Source: Caballeronia sp. TF1N1 (GTDB lineage: Bacteria > Pseudomonadota > Gammaproteobacteria > Burkholderiales > Burkholderiaceae). From it: DNA of 64,000 nt. Location: NCBI RefSeq assembly GCF_022878925.1, contig NZ_CP084627.1, forward strand, positions 310,001 through 374,000, in the 5' to 3' direction. A program made the position numbers and the translations under genes. Under the pieces are notes generated by a model. The model was not told where the DNA came from and did not search any database. It saw nothing but the letters and a program-made list of their open reading frames with translations. Below, one piece after another: positions 27,003 through 36,642 of this stretch. Numbering within the stretch: the first letter of the stretch is position 1; each line of letters begins with the position of its first letter.

Positions 27003-29291
27003 TTACGTCGCGCGCACGCGCACCGGAACTGCCTTCGCCGCAGGCACCTTGCTGCGTTTTGCGTGGTGCGCAAGCGGAATCAGCGGATTGCATTCCGGGT
27101 AATAGCCCATCGCGCAGCCGGCCGGGATATCGAATGCATGGGCCCGCAATCCGTCGATACTGCGCGTCACGTCATCGCTGGATACCGTCGTCACGGTGAT
27201 CGTCTGATCTTCCGCGATGTTCAGCCGCGCCATGTCGTCACGGTTCATCAACAGCACGTCTCGGGTATTGAAGACGCCGCGAAAGCGATCGTCAAGCCCG
27301 TACACGGTCGTATTGAACTGGCTGTCGCCGCGCGTGGTCATGAGCCGCAAGGTGCGCTCGCCTTCGAAGGACATGTCCGGATCTTCGCCCATGCCCTCCG
27401 GCGTGATGAAATTCGCCTTGCCGTTCTTCGTCTTCCACTCGCGTTTGGCCGCCGGAATCGGCCGATGAAACCCGCCCGGCTGCGACATGCGCGCGTTGAA
27501 TTCCTTGAACTGATCGGGGTAAGTCTTCTCGATCGCCTCGCGCACCAGCGAATAATCGGCCGTCCAGGCGTCCCAGTCGACCTTGCCGCGACGTCCTTGC
27601 AGCGTGGCCTTGGCCAGTCCCGCGACGATCGCGGGCTCCGACAGCAACGTCTTGCTCGCGGGTTCCGCGAAGCCCTTCGACGCATGGACGCACGCGGTGC
27701 TGTCCTCGACCGTGACGATCTGCGGGCCGCTCGCCTGCTGATCCACCTCGATACGCCCGATGCAAGGCAGCAGATATGCCGCACGCCCGTGCAGCAGATG
27801 GCTGCGGTTCAGGTGCGTGGCAATTTGCACCGTCAGCGGCACGTTTTGCCACGCCGGTTCCAGCACGTGATGATCGGGCGTCGCGCGCGCGAAATTGCCG
27901 CCGAGGCTGATGAATGCATCGAGTTCGCCGTCCCGCAGCGCCGCGCAGGCATCGACGGTGGACATGCCTTCGTCGCGCGGCGGCTCGAACGCGTACATTT
28001 CCGCGAGCTTGTCAAGCGGCACGAGCGCCGGCTTCTCCGTGATCCCGACCGTGCGCTGACCCTGCACGTTGGAATGGCCGCGAATCGGGCAGATACCCGC
28101 GCCCGGCTTGCCGATGTTTCCGCCTAGCAGCATCAGATTCGTCAGCATCTGCACGGCGAGCACGCCTTCGCGATGCTGCGTGATGCCCATGCCGTAGAGA
28201 ATCATCACGGCTTTGGCCCGCGCATATTCGGTGGCGGCGGCTTCGAGCGCGGCGCGCGTCAGGCCCGATTGCGTTTCGATGTCGCTCCAGTCGGCGGCGC
28301 GCATCGCGGCGGCGAAGGTATCGAAGCCGTGCGTGTGTTCGGCGATAAAGGCGGCGTCCAGCACGCGCGGCTTCTGGTTTTCTTGCGCCAGGTCGTCCGC
28401 TTCGATCAGCGCCTTGCACAAGCCCGTGACCGCGGCAATGTCGCCGCCAATCTTCAGTTGCAGATATTGCGTGCTGATGGCGGTCTGGATCGGCGACAGC
28501 ATTTCCACCGGCGACTGCGGATTCGCGAAGCTCACGAGCCCGCGTTCCTTGATCGGGTTGAAGGTGATGATGCGCGCGCCGCGCTTTCTCGCTTCCTGCA
28601 AGGGATGCAGCATGCGCGGCGCATTCGTGCCGGTATTGTGCCCGAAGAAGAAAAAGCAGTCGGTGTGCTCGAAGTCGTCGAGCGTCACGGTGCCGACCGG
28701 CGCGCCGATGGTCTCCGGCAGCGCCACCGACGTACTCTCGTGGCACATGTTCGAACTGTCCGGCAGATTGTTCGTGCCGTAAAGCCGCGCGAACAACTGG
28801 AACATGTACGACGTTTCGAGCGATGCGCGCCCCGACGTGTAGAAGACGCTGCGCTTCGGCCTGGCGTCGCGCAGCATCGCGCCGATTTCGTCGAAAGCCT
28901 GTTGCCACGGAACCGGCACGTAACGGTCGGTGGCGGCGTCGTAACGCATTGGCTCGGTCAGGCGGCCTTGCGATTCGAGCTCGAAATCGGTCCACGCCGT
29001 CAATCCCGCGAGCGTGTGATGCGCAAAAAAATCCTGATCGATCCGCTTCTTCGTCAATTCCCACGCGGTTGCCCGCGCGCCGTTCTCGCAAAATTCAAAG
29101 AGATGCGGATCGGCCGGCTTCGCCCACGAACAGCTCACGCACGCAAAGCCGTCCGGCTTGTTCTGATGCAGAAGAATGCGCGCGCCGTTGAGCGCGACGT
29201 GTTCGTTGACGAGTGCCGAGGTAACTGCCTTGACCGATCCCCAGCCGCCCGCCGGGTGATCGTACTTTTCGATATGCGGCAGTTTGCTCAT
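27003..29291 (-). CDS. FdhF/YdeP family molybdopterin oxidoreductase
   Basis: A 762-residue cytoplasmic molybdoenzyme of the YdeP-type alpha-subunit family (related to formate dehydrogenase H). The N-terminus has the cysteine motif GFACVSCSWAKPADPHLFEF rather than a full ferredoxin-type Fe-S set. MGD-binding stretches include CHESTSVALPETIGAPVGTV, CFFFFGHNTGTNAPRMLHPL, FNPIKERGLVSFANPQSP and the C-terminal MTTRGDSQFNTTVYGLDDRF. The ATG at 29291 follows GGGAGAGG and is preferred to frame starts further upstream. YdeP in E. coli is linked with acid resistance, but its substrate is not firmly known. No fdhD or electron-transfer partner lies nearby. Confidence 0.92.
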   Translation of the reverse strand: MSKLPHIEKYDHPAGGWGSVKAVTSALVNEHVALNGARILLHQNKPDGFACVSCSWAKPADPHLFEFCENGARATAWELTKKRIDQDFFAHHTLAGLTAWTDFELESQGRLTEPMRYDAATDRYVPVPWQQAFDEIGAMLRDARPKRSVFYTSGRASLETSYMFQLFARLYGTNNLPDSSNMCHESTSVALPETIGAPVGTVTLDDFEHTDCFFFFGHNTGTNAPRMLHPLQEARKRGARIITFNPIKERGLVSFANPQSPVEMLSPIQTAISTQYLQLKIGGDIAAVTGLCKALIEADDLAQENQKPRVLDAAFIAEHTHGFDTFAAAMRAADWSDIETQSGLTRAALEAAATEYARAKAVMILYGMGITQHREGVLAVQMLTNLMLLGGNIGKPGAGICPIRGHSNVQGQRTVGITEKPALVPLDKLAEMYAFEPPRDEGMSTVDACAALRDGELDAFISLGGNFARATPDHHVLEPAWQNVPLTVQIATHLNRSHLLHGRAAYLLPCIGRIEVDQQASGPQIVTVEDSTACVHASKGFAEPASKTLLSEPAIVAGLAKATLQGRRGKVDWDAWTADYSLVREAIEKTYPDQFKEFNARMSQPGGFHRPIPAAKREWKTKNGKANFITPEGMGEDPDMSFEGERTLRLMTTRGDSQFNTTVYGLDDRFRGVFNTRDVLLMNRDDMARLNIAEDQTITVTTVSSDDVTRSIDGLRAHAFDIPAGCAMGYYPECNPLIPLAHHAKRSKVPAAKAVPVRVRAT

Positions 29292-29370
29292 GCTTGGCCT
29301 CTCCCGTGAATGGTCCGTTCGCTTCACATTCAGCAAGAAACAGGCACAGCGGCGCGCTTTCGATGAAAAG

Positions 29371-29406
29371 AAAGCCGCCGCCCTGCATGGGCAAGGCGGC
29401 GGCTTT
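29371..29406 (-). terminator. Rho-independent terminator downstream of the two-TM membrane gene
   Basis: AAAGCCGCCGCC at 29371-29382 pairs with GGCGGCGGCTTT at 29395-29406 around a 12-base loop. On the minus strand the stem is followed by CTTTCTTTTC, a good U tract. It lies 48 bases past the stop of the gene at 29454 and before the YdeP-like start. Confidence 0.8.
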
Positions 29407-29453
29407 TCGGTTCACTTTTTGTCCTGGCGCGGGTGCCGGGACTTATCTTCCGG

Positions 29454-29948
29454 TCAGGTTTCCGGATTACCGTCTTCTGCCGGTAGCGTCTTCGGAATGA
29501 AGGCTTCGGCGCGGCGGCGAATGTCGTCCACCTCGCCGGTCACGAAAGTGCGGTTGTCGGCGGCGAGCGCTTGCTGATACTGCGCGCCTTCCGGCACGCG
29601 ATGCAAAAGCGCGCGCAATTCGCCCTGCGTGGTTTGTTCGACCGGCTCGAAGCTGTAAAGCCCGAGCATGAGTTCGGCGCGCTCGTGCAGCAGAAAGAGG
29701 CACGAGGCAAAAACGCCGACCGCGATCACTTCCTGCACGCCGAAGCGGAATTCCTGCTGCACCGACGAAAACGGCAGCCACGCGACGACCGACAAGCCCA
29801 GCAGCGCCAGCACGATGGTCGCGTTCAGGAACATGCCGGCGCGGGCAATGACGCGCTCGCGCTCGGTTTGCAACTGCCCGGCCGATTTCGGCACGAGCGC
29901 GGTGATGGATTGTTGTTGGCGGAGTGCTTCGAGGGGAAGAGCGGCCAT
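29454..29948 (-). CDS. Membrane protein with two transmembrane helices, unknown function
   Basis: A 164-residue protein starting MAALPLEALRQQQSITALVP. Two hydrophobic segments follow one another at about residues 44-60 (ATIVLALLGLSVVAWLPF) and 73-88 (EVIAVGVFASCLFLLHERAE). The C-terminal 75 residues are soluble and charged (EVDDIRRRAEAFIPKTLPAE). The ATG at 29948 is selected over an earlier in-frame ATG whose product would start with an unlikely, basic stretch. The gene is co-directed with, but separated by a terminator from, the YdeP-like gene. I do not recognise the family. Confidence 0.65.
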   Translation of the reverse strand: MAALPLEALRQQQSITALVPKSAGQLQTERERVIARAGMFLNATIVLALLGLSVVAWLPFSSVQQEFRFGVQEVIAVGVFASCLFLLHERAELMLGLYSFEPVEQTTQGELRALLHRVPEGAQYQQALAADNRTFVTGEVDDIRRRAEAFIPKTLPAEDGNPET

Positions 29949-30112
29949 GGATGTGTCGTCGGAACGATTCGTGAGTGAGCGCCAACAGGCAAAGAGCGGC
30001 GCGACACGGGTATAACGCATGGCTTACAGGAAGGTTGACGGCGCTTTCGTCTTGTTGCGTCCTGTTTCTTCTCGTTGCAATTGGGGTTTGTGATACGCGG
30101 CTTGCACCGATG

Positions 30113-31612
30113 CTAGCGCGTCCGATGCTTCACCGGCGTGCGGATGGTCGCGGTGCCTTCGGCGATCTGCCGTGCGAACACGAGCGCCTCGACGATGGTG
30201 CCGAACACTTCGCCGCGAATCTTTTCGTCGGTCAGCCGCAGCAAATACGACGGATGATAGGTCGGCACCACGATGCGCCCCTTGTGCTCGATGGTCTTGC
30301 CGAGATACTCGGACAGCGCCGTGCGATGCCCCGTCAGCGCCTTGAGCGCGGTGGCGCCAAGCGCCACGACCACTTTCGGCGCGATCCGCGTCAGTTCCTC
30401 CTCCAGCCAGAACCGGCAGGCCTCGCGTTCGCGCTGTCCGGGCGCAACGTGCTGCCGCTCATCGCCATGCGGGTCGAATTTGAAGTGCTTCACCGCGTTG
30501 GTCAGATAAAGCGATTCGCGCGCGAGTTGCGCCTCGCCGATGGCCTCGTCCAGCAGCTTGCCCGCCGGACCGACGAACGGCTTGCCTTCGCGGTCTTCGT
30601 TATCGCCAGGCTGCTCGCCGACCAGCATGACGCGCGCGTTCGCCGGACCGATTCCGGGCACGGCCTGCGTCGCGTTGCGCCAGAGCGAACAGCGTTTGCA
30701 CGCGTCGAGCGAGGGCGGCTCCTTCAGCGACGTGCCCTGAAGCGGCTCCAGATCCGTGTTGAGGGCCACTTCCATGTCCGCGGGAACGTTGCGCGGATGC
30801 CGGTCGCGCCGCGAATAAGGATCGGCGCGCGAGATCAGCGTGGGATCTGCGCGCTGGTTTTCCGGGCTCTTCCAGTAGCGCACCGGCATGTGCGATGCCA
30901 CTTCGGCGGCATTTTCCACCGCCGACGTAAAGGTGCTTTCGTAATAAGCGAGCCACAGCGCTTCGATGGCGTCTCCGCTCACGGCCTCGCCGCTCATCGC
31001 GGTATCGCCGAAATCCATTGGCTTTTCTTCCGGGTCGCTCGTGCGGTCCACCCGCAGCAGCGCGCCGTCCCAAAAGGCCGCGCCGTGCGGCGTCGCGATC
31101 ATCCACGTGGCGCTGCCCATGCGTGTGGCGAAGTGCATGGCGGCGTGCTCCAGCAGGTCGTGCACGGGCTCGCACCAGCTGATGAACTCGGGCGGTCCGA
31201 GCGACGAATCGCGATGCCTGAAGCGCAGCACGCGACGCATCTCGTTTTCCTCGGCCTCCACGGCTTCGATCATGTGTTGCAGGCGCTGCCCGTCGGGATC
31301 GTCCGGCGATACGACCGCGCGATCGCCCTGGGTCCAGCGCCACAACACCTTGTAGAGAAACATCCAGCGGGCCGGCGTGCGATAGCAGGCGGCCGTTGCC
31401 AGCATCGCGAGGAATTCGCGGGCGATCTTCACGGGCTTGGGCGCGTCGGGGTTCTCGGGGCCGGGCGGCGGTCCGTCGATGCTGCCGAACACGGTTGCCG
31501 AGGAATCCGATTCCAGCCATACGACGTCTTCCGGCCGCGCGCCTTCCATGAGGAGCGTGCGCGCGGCGGAGCGCCAGGCGGCGAAGGACGGATCGAAGAC
31601 GACGCTTTTCAT
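30113..31612 (-). CDS. Fused DUF4130 + UdgX-type uracil-DNA glycosylase family protein
   Basis: A 499-residue fusion. Residues about 1-255 match the DUF4130/'probable DNA metabolism' domain (VVFDPSFAAWRSAARTLL, HDLLEHAAMHFATRMGSATW, RFRHRDSSLGPPEFISWCEP). Residues about 300-499 are a family-4-like uracil-DNA glycosylase of UdgX type: a DACKRCSLW start of the iron-sulfur ligand set, motif A VGEQPGDNEDREGKPFVGPAG (332-350 region), and motif B HPSYLLRL at 453-460. UdgX binds uracil in DNA covalently through a histidine in a KRRIH loop; here the aligned loop reads HGDERQHVAPG with H388 kept but the basic residues replaced. A near-perfect LexA box lies 31 bases upstream. There is no Shine-Dalgarno: the leader just before the ATG is CU-rich. 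Confidence 0.88.
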   Translation of the reverse strand: MKSVVFDPSFAAWRSAARTLLMEGARPEDVVWLESDSSATVFGSIDGPPPGPENPDAPKPVKIAREFLAMLATAACYRTPARWMFLYKVLWRWTQGDRAVVSPDDPDGQRLQHMIEAVEAEENEMRRVLRFRHRDSSLGPPEFISWCEPVHDLLEHAAMHFATRMGSATWMIATPHGAAFWDGALLRVDRTSDPEEKPMDFGDTAMSGEAVSGDAIEALWLAYYESTFTSAVENAAEVASHMPVRYWKSPENQRADPTLISRADPYSRRDRHPRNVPADMEVALNTDLEPLQGTSLKEPPSLDACKRCSLWRNATQAVPGIGPANARVMLVGEQPGDNEDREGKPFVGPAGKLLDEAIGEAQLARESLYLTNAVKHFKFDPHGDERQHVAPGQREREACRFWLEEELTRIAPKVVVALGATALKALTGHRTALSEYLGKTIEHKGRIVVPTYHPSYLLRLTDEKIRGEVFGTIVEALVFARQIAEGTATIRTPVKHRTR

Positions 31613-31642
31613 CGCAGAGAGGAAGCCGGAAGGAACGAAAAG

Positions 31643-31693
31643 TACTGTATATACATACAGTGAATTCTATCGGCGCTTCGGCTTTTGGGGCAA
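31643..31693 (-). promoter_or_regulatory. LexA (SOS) box and promoter for the UdgX fusion gene
   Basis: TACTGTATATACATACAGTG at 31643-31662 agrees with the LexA consensus at 18 of 20 bases and keeps the CTGT-N8-ACAG core. On the minus strand, a -35-like TTGCCC (31693-31688) and a -10-like TAGAAT (31669-31664) are 18 bases apart, and the box begins right after the -10, where it would cover the start of transcription. This predicts repression by LexA and induction by DNA damage. The box is 165 bases from the divergent glycosyltransferase, whose control by it is less likely. Confidence 0.85.
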
Positions 31694-31826
31694 CTTTTTT
31701 GGGATGGTCGTGCCCTTAAGAGCGGTTGCGAGCCTCGCCGCGTGCGCATGGGTACACCCATTGCTGTACCTCGAAACAATCGCGGCTTTGACTGCCGATG
31801 AACCACAAAATCAAAACGGAGTCGCC

Positions 31827-32549
31827 ATGCTTGCCATAGTCATCCCTGCTCATAACGAAGCCGCGCATATCGGCGCGTGCGTGACTGCCGCCCGGCGCGC
31901 GGCGGACCATCATCAATTGCTGGGAGAAGAAGTGCGCGTGATCGTCGTGCTCGACAGTTGCAGCGACGAGACGGGCGACATCGCCTCCGCACTCGGCGCG
32001 CACGTCACGAGTATCGACGCGCGCAATGTCGGCATCGCGCGGGCGCATGGCGCGGAGCGGGCGCTCGCGCTCGGCGCGCGCTGGCTTGCCTTCACCGACG
32101 CCGACACGACCGTCGCCGACGACTGGCTCTCGCGCCAGCTCGACTGCTGCGCGGATGCGGTGTGCGGCGTGATCGGCGTGCATGACTGGTCGCCGCATCT
32201 CGGCGCGGTGCAGGAGCATTTCGGCCGCACTTATACGGATGCGGACGGGCATCGCCATATCCACGGCGCGAATCTCGGCGTCTCGGCACGGGCTTATTTG
32301 CAGGCAGGCGGTTTTCCGCCGCTCGAATCCAGCGAGGATGTCGCGCTCGTCGAAGCGTTGATCGAAACGGGCGCGCACATCGAGTGGAGCGCGGCGCCGC
32401 GCGTGGTGACGAGCGCGCGTACCGATTTCAAGGCGAAGAAGGGCTTCGGCGCGACGCTGGTGGAAGTGAGCCGGCGTTATCTGAGCGCGAACGTCAATGC
32501 CAACGCGGACGTGGCAGGCCCGGCGAATGTGACGGCGATCGCCGCGTAG
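31827..32549 (+). CDS. Family 2 glycosyltransferase
   Basis: A 240-residue GT2-type enzyme, MLAIVIPAHNEAAHIGACVT at the start, with CGGAG five bases before the ATG at 31827. The nucleotide-sugar pocket is visible as VRVIVVLDSCSDETGDIASA and the metal-binding DXD-like motif as LAFTDADTTVADDWL near residue 90. GANLGVSARAYLQAGGFPPL followed by SSEDVALVEALI is the acceptor or catalytic-base region. No transmembrane helices. It resembles stand-alone glycosyltransferases of sugar-modifying clusters, but no such cluster is present, so donor and acceptor are unknown. Confidence 0.9.
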   Translation: MLAIVIPAHNEAAHIGACVTAARRAADHHQLLGEEVRVIVVLDSCSDETGDIASALGAHVTSIDARNVGIARAHGAERALALGARWLAFTDADTTVADDWLSRQLDCCADAVCGVIGVHDWSPHLGAVQEHFGRTYTDADGHRHIHGANLGVSARAYLQAGGFPPLESSEDVALVEALIETGAHIEWSAAPRVVTSARTDFKAKKGFGATLVEVSRRYLSANVNANADVAGPANVTAIAA

Positions 32550-32706
32550 GCGTTATTGCGAGGTCGACGGCGCGGGGCAAGCGCCGTCGTTCGGATGCGG
32601 TGCATTGGAGAGCATGACGGCGATTGCCGCAGAAATATCGACGACGGCCGAGGCATGTCCATGCCCGCGCTCGTTGTGCATGACTCCACGTAACAAAGCG
32701 ACTGCG

Positions 32707-33294
32707 TTAACCGTCCGATAAATCGCCAGGCAAGTCCACGTCACGCAGCACGTTCCGGTCATTCACTTCGATGACCGTCGGCTTTTCCATGGCGAAGATG
32801 CCGCGCGCGCCTGCGTCGCCATCGAGCGTGGCGAGCGCCGCGCCGTACTCGATGCCAAACCCCACCGGATGTCCCCGCGTGCCGCGATAAAACGGCGCGA
32901 CGAGCCGCGCGCCTGCGTCGAGCGGACGCGCGACGGCTTCGATGGTCGCGGGCTCGATCCACGGCATGTCGCCGAGCGCGACAAGCCAGCCTTCCGCGTC
33001 AGCGGTGGCGCGTACGGCCACGGCGAGCGTCGCGCCCATGCCGCGCTCGGCATCGATGCTGAAAATGACCTTGCAGCCGGCTTCGTTCAGCACTTCCGCC
33101 AACTTTTCCGCGCCCGGCCGAACCACCGCGATCACGCTCGAAGCAACCGAAAGCAGCCTGCGCGCCGACTGAAACACGACCGGCGTGCCGTTCGGCAAGG
33201 GCGCCAGCAGCTTGTTGTGAAGGCCGGAAGGATCGAAGCGGGTGCCGAGCCCTGCTGCCAGCAGGATGCCGGTCGCGCTTGACGAGTAGGTCAT
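32707..33294 (-). CDS. Molybdenum cofactor nucleotidyltransferase (MocA/MobA-like)
   Basis: A 195-residue nucleotidyltransferase that probably attaches CMP to molybdopterin. The donor-binding motif is GILLAAGLGTRFDPSGLHNKLL at the start; the metal-binding acidic site is in LVALGDMPWIEPATIEAVAR, and FYRGTRGHPVGFG is the conserved cofactor-side loop of the MocA branch. It lies 129 bases downstream of the PaoC-like subunit, in the same direction. PaoABC-type aldehyde oxidoreductases need the cytosine dinucleotide form of the cofactor, so it fits the operon. The XdhC/PaoD-type chaperone usual in such operons is not seen in the window. Confidence 0.85.
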   Translation of the reverse strand: MTYSSSATGILLAAGLGTRFDPSGLHNKLLAPLPNGTPVVFQSARRLLSVASSVIAVVRPGAEKLAEVLNEAGCKVIFSIDAERGMGATLAVAVRATADAEGWLVALGDMPWIEPATIEAVARPLDAGARLVAPFYRGTRGHPVGFGIEYGAALATLDGDAGARGIFAMEKPTVIEVNDRNVLRDVDLPGDLSDG

Positions 33295-33423
33295 CGGTGC
33301 GGCTCGCGTGGGGAAGAGGATCGATTGTGCAGCGCGTCGATAGTCGCCGCAAGCGTCAAAAAAATCCGCGCGGCGCAATGTGCATTCGTGCCATTGAGCG
33401 CCGCGCGTACCTTTCCTTCCGCA

Positions 33424-35646
33424 CTACACCATCGTTTTCGGCATGACTTTATCGAGCGTGATCGGCAAGTCGCGCACGCGCACGCCGGTCGCGTGATACA
33501 CCGCGCTGCCGAGCGCGCCCGCCACGCCCGTAATGCCGATTTCCCCGATGCCGCGCGCGCCGTCCGGATTGATATGCGGATCGGGCTGACCGACAAAGGA
33601 AATATCCAGCAAGCCGATATCCGCGTTCACCGGCACGTGATACTCCGCGAGATTGGCGTTGGTATAGCGGCCGTAGCGGCCGTCGAGTTCGCCTTTCTCG
33701 AAGAGCGCCGAGCCCACGCCCCAAACGATGCCGCCCATCAACTGACTGTGCGCCGTCTTCTCGTTGAGCAAGGTGCCGACGTCATACACCCCGACGACAC
33801 GCGGCACGCGGATGATGCCCAGGTCCGCATCGACATGCACTTCCACGAATACCGCGCCGAACGAGTGAAACGAGTACTGCTTTTTCTCGTCGCCGGGGCG
33901 CACCGTGGCCGTCGCTTCGATAGCCTTGCCGCCGTTTCGCGCGATGATCGCCGCCGCGGGATCGCGCTTGTCCGGCGTCGAAACGCTCACGACCCAGCCA
34001 TTGCTCACCGTGACGTCCTCGCGCGACAAACCGGCGACGGGCGATCCGCGATCCGCGAGCGCCATCGCGATCAACTGATCGCGCGCCTGCGCGGCCGCCG
34101 CACGCACCGCCGGCGACACGCTCGCCGCCGACTGCGAGCCGCCCGATACCGGCGCCTTCGGCAAGGATGAATCGCCGAGCGCGAAGCGCACGAAGTCGGG
34201 CGGAAAGCCGAGCGCGTCGGCGGCGACTTGCGTCATCACGGTGTAGGTGCCGGTGCCGAGATCCTGCGTGCCGGAAGCGACCATCGCCGTGCCGTCGGGC
34301 AGAATGCGCGCGATCGCCGATGCCTCGCTGCGATTCGCCGGATACGTCGCCGTCGCCATGCCCCAGCCGATCAGCGTGTTGCCGTCGCGCATCGAACGCG
34401 GCGCCGGGTTGCGGCGCGCCCAGCCGAACTTTTCCGCGCCGCGCTGATAGCACTCCATCAGCGACTTGCTGGACCACGGCTTTTTCTCTTGCGGCTCCAT
34501 GTTCGCGTGGTTTTTCATGCGCAGCGCGAGCGGGTCCATGTGCAACTGATACGCGAGTTCGTCCATCGCGGTTTCGAGCGCGAACGAACCGCTCGTCTCG
34601 CCGGGCGCACGCATGAATGTCGGCGTGCCGATGTCGAGCTTCACGAGTTTGTGCGAGGTCGATTGATTCGGCACCGCGTACAACATGCGCGTGAGAATGG
34701 CCGAACTCTCGGTCCAGTCCTCGAAGGTCGAGGTGGTCGAGATGACGTCGTGCTTCATGCCGGTCATCGTGCCGTCGCCGTGCGCGCTCACCTGAATGCG
34801 TTGTTCGGTGAACGGCCGGTTGCCGACCATGCCGAACATCTGCGGACGTTCGAGCACGAGCTTCACGGGACGTCCGGTCTGTTTCGATGCCATTGCCGCC
34901 AGCACGACATGCGACCACACCGAGCCCTTGCACCCGAAGCCGCCGCCGACAAACGGGCAGATCACGCGCACATTCGTTTCCGGAATGCCGAAAAATTTCG
35001 ATACCGCGCCGCGCGCGCCGGAAACACCTTGCGTCGCGTCGTAGAGCGTGAGATTGGGGCCGTCCCAGCGCGCGAGCGTCGCGTGCGGCTCCATCGGATT
35101 GTGATGCTCGTAGGGCGTCGTATAGACGGCGTCGAGGCGCGTCTGACCTTGGCGCAGACCGGCATCGACATCGCCGCGGCTCGTGGTGATCGGGCGGCCC
35201 ATCATCTTTTCGGGTTGATACGCCGTGCCGCGCGCACGCACGTATTCCGCGTTTGGCATGGCGCCCTCGTAGCGGACGATCACGTGGCGCGCCGCGCCTT
35301 GCGCATGTTCCAGCGTGTCCGCGACGACCACCGCCACCGGCTCGTTGCTGTAGCGCACTTCGTCGGTTTGCAGGAGCGTGAGCTTGCGCACGGCGGGCGG
35401 TTGCGCGTCGGGCACGCCGCCGTTGGGCAGACGCATTGCGTTCTTGTGCGTCAGGACGAGCAGCACGCCGGGCATCGTGTCGGCGCCGCTGGTATCGATA
35501 GAGGCGATGCGGCCCTTGGCGATCGTGCTCGTGATCAGCACCGCATGCGCGAGCTTGGCGTCGGTGTTGTCGGCCGAATAGCGCGCCTGGCCCGTGACCT
35601 TGAGCACGCCGTCGGTGCGATCGAATGGTTTGCCGATGATGCTCAT
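33424..35646 (-). CDS. paoC: Aldehyde oxidoreductase, molybdenum-binding subunit (PaoC-like)
   Basis: A 740-residue large subunit of the xanthine dehydrogenase family. It starts [20 protein letters not shown], and the start codon overlaps the stop of paoB by four bases (ATGA). Cofactor and substrate stretches include [40 protein letters not shown], the [20 protein letters not shown] region, and [20 protein letters not shown] near the C-terminus, where the Glu of GEIG is the family's catalytic base. It forms a trimer with the FAD and 2Fe-2S subunits. PaoABC in E. coli oxidises aromatic aldehydes in the periplasm. The Tat leader on the PaoA subunit here supports export of the complex. Confidence 0.92.
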   Translation of the reverse strand: MSIIGKPFDRTDGVLKVTGQARYSADNTDAKLAHAVLITSTIAKGRIASIDTSGADTMPGVLLVLTHKNAMRLPNGGVPDAQPPAVRKLTLLQTDEVRYSNEPVAVVVADTLEHAQGAARHVIVRYEGAMPNAEYVRARGTAYQPEKMMGRPITTSRGDVDAGLRQGQTRLDAVYTTPYEHHNPMEPHATLARWDGPNLTLYDATQGVSGARGAVSKFFGIPETNVRVICPFVGGGFGCKGSVWSHVVLAAMASKQTGRPVKLVLERPQMFGMVGNRPFTEQRIQVSAHGDGTMTGMKHDVISTTSTFEDWTESSAILTRMLYAVPNQSTSHKLVKLDIGTPTFMRAPGETSGSFALETAMDELAYQLHMDPLALRMKNHANMEPQEKKPWSSKSLMECYQRGAEKFGWARRNPAPRSMRDGNTLIGWGMATATYPANRSEASAIARILPDGTAMVASGTQDLGTGTYTVMTQVAADALGFPPDFVRFALGDSSLPKAPVSGGSQSAASVSPAVRAAAAQARDQLIAMALADRGSPVAGLSREDVTVSNGWVVSVSTPDKRDPAAAIIARNGGKAIEATATVRPGDEKKQYSFHSFGAVFVEVHVDADLGIIRVPRVVGVYDVGTLLNEKTAHSQLMGGIVWGVGSALFEKGELDGRYGRYTNANLAEYHVPVNADIGLLDISFVGQPDPHINPDGARGIGEIGITGVAGALGSAVYHATGVRVRDLPITLDKVMPKTMV

Positions 35647-36632
35647 GCCGTGCCTCCCGCTTGTTCCACTGCCCGAACGATCGCCCGCTGGGCGAGCGCC
35701 ACCTTGAAGCCGTTCTCGCGCAGCGGCCTGGCATCGCGCACGGCGAGCGCGGCCGCGTTTTGCAGCGACGCGCGATCGAGCGGTTTGCCGATGAGCGCGC
35801 TTTCCGTCGCGTTCGCGCGCCACGGTTTGTGCGCGACGCCGCCCAACGCGATGCGCGCGGCCTTCACGGTGTTGCCGTCCATCTGCAAGGCGGCGGCAAC
35901 GGAGACGAGCGCGAACGCATAGCTCGCGCGGTCGCGCACTTTCAGATACTTCGAATGTCCCGCGAAAAGCGGCGGCGGCAGATCGACCGCCGTGATGAGT
36001 TCGCCGGGCTTGAGCGTGGTATCGAGATCGGGCCGGTCACCCGGCAGCCGATGAAACTCCGCGAACGGAATGGTCCGCTCGCCTTGCGGGCCGGTCACGC
36101 GCACGACGGCATCGAGTGCGGCGAGCGCGACGCTCATATCGGAGGGATTGGTCGCGACACATTGACTGCTCGCGCCGAGGATCGCGTGAATGCGGTTGTT
36201 GCCTTCGAGCGCGGCGCAACCGCTGCCGGGCGCGCGCTTGTTGCATTGAGGAAAGCCCGTGTCGTAAAAGTAATAGCAGCGCGTGCGCTGCATCAGGTTG
36301 CCGCCGACGGTCGCCATGTTGCGCAATTGCGCCGATGCACCCGCAAGCAATGCCTGCGACAAGAGCGGATAGCGCTCGCGCACCCACGCGTGATTCGCGG
36401 CGTCGCTATTACGCACCAGCGCGCCGATGCGCAACCCGCCACCGGGCAAGGTCGTGACGCCGTTCAGGGCGTCGATGTGGGTGATATCGACGAGACGAGT
36501 GGGCCGCGCCACGCCGCCTTTCATGAGATCGAGCAGATTCGTGCCGCCGCCGATGAACATCGTGCCGGGCTGGCTGGCCGCCTGTAGCGCCGCACCGATA
36601 TCGGCGGCGCGCTGATAAGAGATCGCGTCCAT
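35643..36632 (-). CDS. paoB: Aldehyde oxidoreductase, FAD-binding subunit (PaoB-like)
   Basis: A 329-residue flavin subunit of the xanthine dehydrogenase family. The FAD-binding motif is [20 protein letters not shown] near residue 23, and [18 protein letters not shown] near residue 107 is the second flavin contact. The cysteine-containing segment [20 protein letters not shown] is characteristic of the PaoB branch, where it binds an extra 4Fe-4S cluster. It has GGGAG upstream of the ATG at 36632 and lies 10 bases from the PaoA stop. It passes electrons from the molybdenum site towards the 2Fe-2S subunit or an outside acceptor. Confidence 0.92.
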   Translation of the reverse strand: MDAISYQRAADIGAALQAASQPGTMFIGGGTNLLDLMKGGVARPTRLVDITHIDALNGVTTLPGGGLRIGALVRNSDAANHAWVRERYPLLSQALLAGASAQLRNMATVGGNLMQRTRCYYFYDTGFPQCNKRAPGSGCAALEGNNRIHAILGASSQCVATNPSDMSVALAALDAVVRVTGPQGERTIPFAEFHRLPGDRPDLDTTLKPGELITAVDLPPPLFAGHSKYLKVRDRASYAFALVSVAAALQMDGNTVKAARIALGGVAHKPWRANATESALIGKPLDRASLQNAAALAVRDARPLRENGFKVALAQRAIVRAVEQAGGTA

Positions 36633-36642
36633 GTGCTCTCCC

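Noticed and set aside
32550..32706. Short minus-strand frames between the glycosyltransferase and the nucleotidyltransferase genes
   Set aside because: They overlap neighbouring genes, have no ribosome site and no recognised product.
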